9,829 nucleotides of DNA from Clostridia bacterium. GTDB lineage: Bacteria; Bacillota; Clostridia; Christensenellales; Borkfalkiaceae. Position 1 is the stretch's first letter. Every line of letters starts with the position of its first letter. The notes below the pieces were generated by a model. It searched no databases and was not told the origin of the DNA. It saw nothing but the letters and a program-made list of their open reading frames with translations. A program made the translations under genes and the position numbers. The DNA lies in the NCBI GenBank assembly GCA_017628935.1, contig JAGBYC010000068.1, forward strand, positions 1 through 9,829. Direction: 5' to 3'. This document shows, one piece after another, positions 6,507 through 9,829 of the stretch.

Positions 6507-6681
6507 ATTTTAACGCCATATAAACGGCGTTATGCTGCGTTTCTATAAAAATTTATGTCTGCAATAACCAAAAAGGTTAATTGCAATCAAAAATTTTTAA
6601 GAGCCTTGCCTAACTTGTTTCTATATCGTTAAAAAGCCAACAAATAAAAAACAACACGATGTGTTGAAAGGTAATAAAATT
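6507..6681 (+). other. long hairpin-rich leader between T-box terminator and cysE
   Basis: About 175 bases lie between the terminator and the cysE start, with no open reading frame I can support. They contain three foldable segments. TAACGCC (6511-6517) pairs with GGCGTTA (6526-6532). TGCAATAACC (6560-6569) pairs with GGTTAATTGCA (6575-6585) with a single bulge. CAACAC (6652-6657) pairs with GTGTTG (6661-6666), ending against the cysE ribosome site. None is followed by a convincing U tract. I cannot match the whole to a known riboswitch class. Confidence 0.6.
6666..6671 (+). promoter_or_regulatory. cysE ribosome binding site deciding the ATG start
   Basis: GAAAGG ends ten bases before the ATG at 6682. 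The upstream in-frame GTG at 6661 has no ribosome site before it and lies within the 3' arm of a hairpin, so the ATG is the more likely start. Confidence 0.65.
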
Positions 6682-7320
6682 ATGTTTAAAAGTTTAAAAT
6701 TAGATATCGACGCGGCCATGCAAAACGACCCTGCAGCGCGCAGTAGGTTTGAAGTTTGGCTTACTTATTCGGGAATAAAAGCGCTTGTTGCGTATCGTAG
6801 GGCCAACTTTTTTTATCGCCACGGCTTTAAATTATTAGCAAGAATTATTAGCCAAAACGCTAAACGTCGTACGGGTATTGAAATTCACCCTGGCGCAACT
6901 ATTGCCCCTGGTGTGTTTATCGACCACGGCGAGGGCGTTGTTATCGGTGAAACTGCCGTTGTTGAAACGGGTTGCGTAATTTATCAAGGCGTAACTTTAG
7001 GTGGTACTGGTAAAGACACTAGTAAAAAGCGTCACCCAACTATTAAGCACGACTGTGTTATTTCAGCAGGTGCTAAAATTTTAGGTGGCATAACCGTTCA
7101 CGAAAATTGTAAAATAGGCGCAAGTAGCGTTGTGTTAAGCGACGTTCCTGCAAACTCTACCGTAGTTGGCATTCCGGGCAAAGTTATCAAGCGTAACGGC
7201 GAACGCGTGCACGACTTAGAGCAAGATAAACGCGACCCTGTTTTAGAAGAAATTAAAAATCTTAAAGATGAAATTAGCGTTCTTAAAAAAGAAATTGACG
7301 ACCTTAAAGGAGTAAAATAA
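6682..7320 (+). CDS. cysE: serine O-acetyltransferase
   Basis: Counting from the ATG at 6682 the protein has 212 residues, typical of the shorter Gram-positive CysE. It acetylates L-serine with acetyl-CoA to O-acetylserine, the acceptor for sulfide in cysteine synthesis. The N-terminal helical part contains NDPAARSRFEVWL (15-27). A left-handed beta-helix of hexapeptide repeats follows: EIHPGA, FIDHGEG with the catalytic His (H82), VIGETA, VTLGGTGKD, RHPTI (H118 region), GAKILGG, KIGASSVV and VVGIPGKVI. The last 27 residues form a charged heptad-like helix, probably a short coiled coil, instead of the C-terminal tail by which enterobacterial CysE binds CysK. The gene lies behind a cysteine T-box and overlaps cysS by one base (TAATG). 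An upstream GTG at 6661 would add seven residues but lacks a ribosome site. Confidence 0.95.
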   Translation: MFKSLKLDIDAAMQNDPAARSRFEVWLTYSGIKALVAYRRANFFYRHGFKLLARIISQNAKRRTGIEIHPGATIAPGVFIDHGEGVVIGETAVVETGCVIYQGVTLGGTGKDTSKKRHPTIKHDCVISAGAKILGGITVHENCKIGASSVVLSDVPANSTVVGIPGKVIKRNGERVHDLEQDKRDPVLEEIKNLKDEISVLKKEIDDLKGVK

Positions 7321-8702
7321 TGAAATTATATAACACTTTAACAAGAAAAAAAGACGAATTTACTACGCTTGACGGGTCAAATACCGTTCGTATGTATTCT
7401 TGTGGTCCAACCGTATATAATTACGCGCACATAGGCAACTTGCGTACGTACGTATTTATGGATTTACTTCGTCGCGTGCTTAAATACGAAGGCTACGATA
7501 TTAAAGGCGTAATGAATATTACCGACGTAGGTCACCTTACTGACGATGGTGACGACGGTGAAGACAAAATGGCAACGGCTGCAAAGCGCGAAAAGAAAGA
7601 CCCTTGGCAAATTGCTGAATATTATACGGGAATTTTCATGCGTGACTTTGATAAACTTAATATCGGCAAGCCTGAAATTATTTGTAAAGCAACTGAGCAT
7701 ATCGAAGATATGATTGAATACGTTCAGGGCTTAGAAGAAAAGGGTTTTGGTTACGAAACTGACGATGGTATTTATTACGATATTTCAAAATTTAAAGATT
7801 ACGGTGCGTTGTCAGGCAATACATTAGAAGACCTTAAAGCAGGCGCGCGTATTGAAGTTAACGACGGCAAGCGTAACCCTTACGATTTTGCTATTTGGAA
7901 AAAAGCGCCAAAAGAACACATTATGCAATGGCCATCGCCTTGGGGTCAAGGTTATCCAGGTTGGCATATTGAATGTTCAACAATGAGCCGTAAATATCTT
8001 GGTGATACTTTTGATATTCACACGGGTGGTGTAGACCATATTCCTATTCACCACGAAAACGAAATTGCTCAAAGTGAAGGTTTAACTGGCGTTAACCCTG
8101 CTAAATTCTGGATACACGGCGACTTTATGCTTGTTGACGGTGGCAAGATGAGTAAATCGCTTGGCAACACTTATACAATCGAGCAATTAGAACAAAAAGG
8201 TTATTCGGCTATGGCGTTTAGATATTTCTGCTTAAACGCGCATTACCGTAAAAAATTAAACTTTACTTTTGAAACTATGGACGGTGCGAAAACTTCGTAC
8301 GACAGACTTCTTAATTTATTAAAAAAACACAAGGAAAGTCCAGCAAAAACGGAAGAAAGCGTGCTTGAAAAATATAAAACAGAGTTCAAAAACGACGTTG
8401 GCGACGACCTTAATATTCCGTCTGCGCTTGGCGTATTATGGACTATGCTTAAAGAACCGTACTCAGTTGATATTTACAATTTAGCACTTGACTTTGATAG
8501 AGTTTTCGGTTTAAGTTTAGACGCGTTGCCAGAAGATGAAAAAGTTGAAATTCCTAGCGAAATTATTGCTAAAGCTGAAGAAATGCAAGCGGCAAGAAAG
8601 GAAAAGAACTGGGCTGTTGCCGACGCTATTCGTGCTGAACTTAACGGCTTAGGTTACGTAGTAAAAAACACTAAAGACGGCTACGTAATTGAACTTAAAT
8701 AA
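7320..8702 (+). CDS. cysS: cysteinyl-tRNA synthetase
   Basis: The 460-residue class I synthetase charges tRNA-Cys with cysteine. The HIGH signature is HIGN (37-40) in the segment TVYNYAHIGN. KMSKS is at 276-280. The zinc site that selects cysteine is complete: C28, C219, H244 and E248, with the spacing of the E. coli enzyme. GYPGWHIECS precedes C219. The C-terminal third is helical and ends with the usual anticodon-region segment (AVADAIRAELNGLGY near 433-447). The length is normal. The start overlaps the cysE stop by one base, so translation is coupled, and a GGAG site lies within the end of cysE. The T-box upstream senses this enzyme's own tRNA, a standard feedback arrangement in Bacillota. 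Confidence 0.98.
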   Translation: MKLYNTLTRKKDEFTTLDGSNTVRMYSCGPTVYNYAHIGNLRTYVFMDLLRRVLKYEGYDIKGVMNITDVGHLTDDGDDGEDKMATAAKREKKDPWQIAEYYTGIFMRDFDKLNIGKPEIICKATEHIEDMIEYVQGLEEKGFGYETDDGIYYDISKFKDYGALSGNTLEDLKAGARIEVNDGKRNPYDFAIWKKAPKEHIMQWPSPWGQGYPGWHIECSTMSRKYLGDTFDIHTGGVDHIPIHHENEIAQSEGLTGVNPAKFWIHGDFMLVDGGKMSKSLGNTYTIEQLEQKGYSAMAFRYFCLNAHYRKKLNFTFETMDGAKTSYDRLLNLLKKHKESPAKTEESVLEKYKTEFKNDVGDDLNIPSALGVLWTMLKEPYSVDIYNLALDFDRVFGLSLDALPEDEKVEIPSEIIAKAEEMQAARKEKNWAVADAIRAELNGLGYVVKNTKDGYVIELK

Positions 8703-8713
8703 TAAGGAGTGCT

Positions 8714-9397
8714 ATGGTAACAGAAAACAAACCGTGGACGGTAAACGAATTTTTACACTTCGTTTTTATGACAGTTTTATCTGGTGGTATGATAGGTATT
8801 TGCGCTACCTCGTCACTTTACGCTAACGCCGTAATTGAAGGTGGTAAACTTATAGGCGCCGTACTTTTTTCGCTTGGTATTTTCGTAATTTTACAATACG
8901 AAATGAAACTTTTTACAGGTCTTGTTTCAACTATACCGTCAATGAAAAAACGCAACTTATGGAAACTTCCAACTTGTTTTATCGGTAATGCGATAGGCGT
9001 GTTTATAGTGTATTTATTAGTTAGCGCAACTCCACTTGGTAAAACGGTAATTTTGTACGGAAAAGTTTTAGTAGATACGAAGTTTGCAGTTGAAAACTGG
9101 TGGGTATCGGCAGTAAGTTCGGGCGTTTTATGTGGTGTTTTAATTACCCTATCAGTTTTAAGCGTAAACCACGCTCATAAAAAAGGCTTATCGGCAAACG
9201 TTGGCGTAATTTTCCCTATAATCGTGTTTGCTTTTTGTGGGTTTGACCATAGCGTTGCAAATATGTTTTACTTCTATTGCGCTAGCGAATTTTCACTTCG
9301 CGTAATAGCTTACGTGCTTTTAACCATATTAGGTAACGTTATAGGTGGCGTTCTTTTACCAGTAGTAATAAATTTAAAAGATAGCGACGAATTATAA
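8714..9397 (+). CDS. formate/nitrite-transporter (FNT) family channel, possible hydrosulfide channel
   Basis: The 227-residue membrane protein shows about six hydrophobic segments and FNT landmarks: GGMIGI (24-29), LFTGL (66-70), GNAIG (91-95) and the family signature GFDHSVANM (176-184), whose His (H179) is the central pore residue. FNT pentamers move small monovalent anions such as formate, nitrite, lactate or hydrosulfide. AAGGAG (8704-8709) precedes the ATG, and only 11 bases separate it from cysS, with no terminator between, so it belongs to the T-box operon. That context suggests sulfide uptake for cysteine synthesis; this is inference. The CN pair usually seen after the mid-protein glycine reads CG (140-141). 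The usual Lys before the FPI segment seems replaced by Ala161, by recalled alignment. The protein is shorter than E. coli FocA (about 285 residues), lacking most of the C-terminal tail. Confidence 0.88.
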   Translation: MVTENKPWTVNEFLHFVFMTVLSGGMIGICATSSLYANAVIEGGKLIGAVLFSLGIFVILQYEMKLFTGLVSTIPSMKKRNLWKLPTCFIGNAIGVFIVYLLVSATPLGKTVILYGKVLVDTKFAVENWWVSAVSSGVLCGVLITLSVLSVNHAHKKGLSANVGVIFPIIVFAFCGFDHSVANMFYFYCASEFSLRVIAYVLLTILGNVIGGVLLPVVINLKDSDEL

Positions 9398-9415
9398 TAA
9401 AATTATAAAAAATCG

Positions 9416-9444
9416 TTTACAAACTAAAAATTAAAGTATATAAT
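9416..9444 (+). promoter_or_regulatory. alaS promoter
   Basis: TTTACA (9416-9421), a 17-base spacer and a perfect TATAAT (9439-9444) predict a start near 9451 and a leader of about 59 bases. The leader holds only a weak 4-bp hairpin (CACG 9469-9472 with CGTG 9480-9483) and no T-box. No terminator stands between the channel gene and this promoter, so some read-through from the cysteine operon is possible. Confidence 0.75.
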
Positions 9445-9509
9445 AGCAAATAATCGTACTTTTACATTCACGTTTTACGCGTGCAAATTAAGGAGAAATC
9501 TTTATAATT

Positions 9510-9829
9510 ATGAAAAAACTTACTAGCGAAACTTTAAGAGAAGCGTATCTTAATTTCTTTAAAGAAAAAGGTCACGCCGTAATTCCTTCGGCAAGTTTAA
9601 TTCCTGAAAACGACCCGTCGGTTTTATTTACAACTGCAGGTATGCACCCACTTGTGCCATACCTTTTAGGTGAAAAACACCCAGCAGGCACACGCCTTAC
9701 CGACGTTCAAAAATGCGTTCGTACTGGTGATATTGACGACGTTGGCGACGCATCTCACTGTACCTTCTTTGAAATGCTTGGCAACTGGTCTCTTGGCGAT
9801 TATTTTAAAAAGGAAATGATTGCTTGGAG
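9510..9829 (+). CDS. alaS: alanyl-tRNA synthetase (N-terminal 106 codons, cut by window edge)
   Basis: The frame opens at ATG 9510 and is still open at the window end, so the editing and C-Ala domains, if present, are not visible. The visible start of the class II catalytic core contains FFKEKGH (17-23), the [13 protein letters not shown] motif 1 region (33-45), [14 protein letters not shown] and [18 protein letters not shown]. All are AlaRS landmarks. It departs from the usual bacterial wording: [14 protein letters not shown] replaces FTNAGMNQFKD-type text, RTGDIDDVG replaces the RAGGKHNDLENVG type, and NWSLGDYF replaces NFSFGDYF. I associate this variant with a divergent group found in some anaerobes and candidate-phylum bacteria, from memory. 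The AAGGAG site (9490-9495) lies 14 bases from the ATG, longer than usual, but no nearer in-frame start fits better. It has its own promoter. Confidence 0.95.
   Translation, partial: MKKLTSETLREAYLNFFKEKGHAVIPSASLIPENDPSVLFTTAGMHPLVPYLLGEKHPAGTRLTDVQKCVRTGDIDDVGDASHCTFFEMLGNWSLGDYFKKEMIAW

Noticed and set aside
6661..6681. GTG start that would add seven residues to CysE
   Set aside because: No ribosome site precedes it and it lies in a hairpin arm, whereas the ATG at 6682 has GAAAGG at good spacing and gives the usual CysE N-terminus.
9445..9509. A possible T-box in the alaS leader
   Set aside because: The leader is about 59 bases, with no AGGTGG-type T-box motif or terminator.
1..9829. CRISPR array, tRNA or rRNA genes, insertion sequences, prophage genes
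   Set aside because: No regularly spaced repeats, cloverleaf sequences, transposase or integrase motifs, or flanking inverted repeats were found on either strand.

Overview
The window reads as chromosomal DNA from an AT-rich bacterium of the Bacillota (Firmicutes) type, probably an uncultured anaerobic clostridial lineage. The evidence is a classical T-box leader in front of cysteine genes, strong AGGAGG-type ribosome binding sites, -35/-10 promoters with 17-base spacers, stem-loop plus U-run terminators, and Gram-positive-style CysE, CysS and SerRS proteins. A finer taxonomic placement would be a guess.

Left part (1-4745, all on the minus strand): one promoter at 4708-4736 drives a five-gene cluster. 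In transcription order it holds a DegT/DnrJ/EryC1-type PLP aminotransferase (4621-3392), a Gfo/Idh/MocA oxidoreductase (3392-2247), a PIG-L/LmbE zinc deacetylase (2231-1515), a class II sugar-bisphosphate aldolase (1432-548) and a PfkB-type sugar kinase (546-1, cut by the window edge). The first two genes overlap by one base and most other gaps are 1-15 bases. The exception is an 82-base gap before the aldolase that holds a perfect 12-bp hairpin. Together the enzymes could deacetylate, deaminate, redox-adjust, phosphorylate and cleave an N-acetylated amino sugar or aminocyclitol. This combination is not a pathway I can name, and it is the best candidate for an undescribed system here. A 10-base repeat flanks its promoter and may be an operator.

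Middle (4805-6190, minus strand): serS, encoding seryl-tRNA synthetase, is a single-gene unit with its own promoter and terminator.

Right part (6238-9397, plus strand): a promoter divergent from serS leads into a cysteine-type T-box riboswitch (UGC specifier; the T-box UGGA fits the U discriminator of tRNA-Cys). An unusually long, hairpin-rich leader of about 175 bases follows. Then come cysE (serine acetyltransferase), cysS (cysteinyl-tRNA synthetase) and, 11 bases further on, a small formate/nitrite-transporter-family channel. Its place in a cysteine-starvation operon suggests a sulfur substrate such as hydrosulfide. SerRS, CysE and CysS all draw on the serine/cysteine pool.

Far right (9416-9829, plus strand): a consensus promoter precedes the first 106 codons of an alanyl-tRNA synthetase of an unusual sequence type.

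I saw no tRNA, rRNA, CRISPR array, insertion sequence or phage gene. Across genes on both strands, Asp/Asn/Tyr/His codons strongly prefer NAC when the next codon begins with G. This codon-context pattern is itself worth a check.
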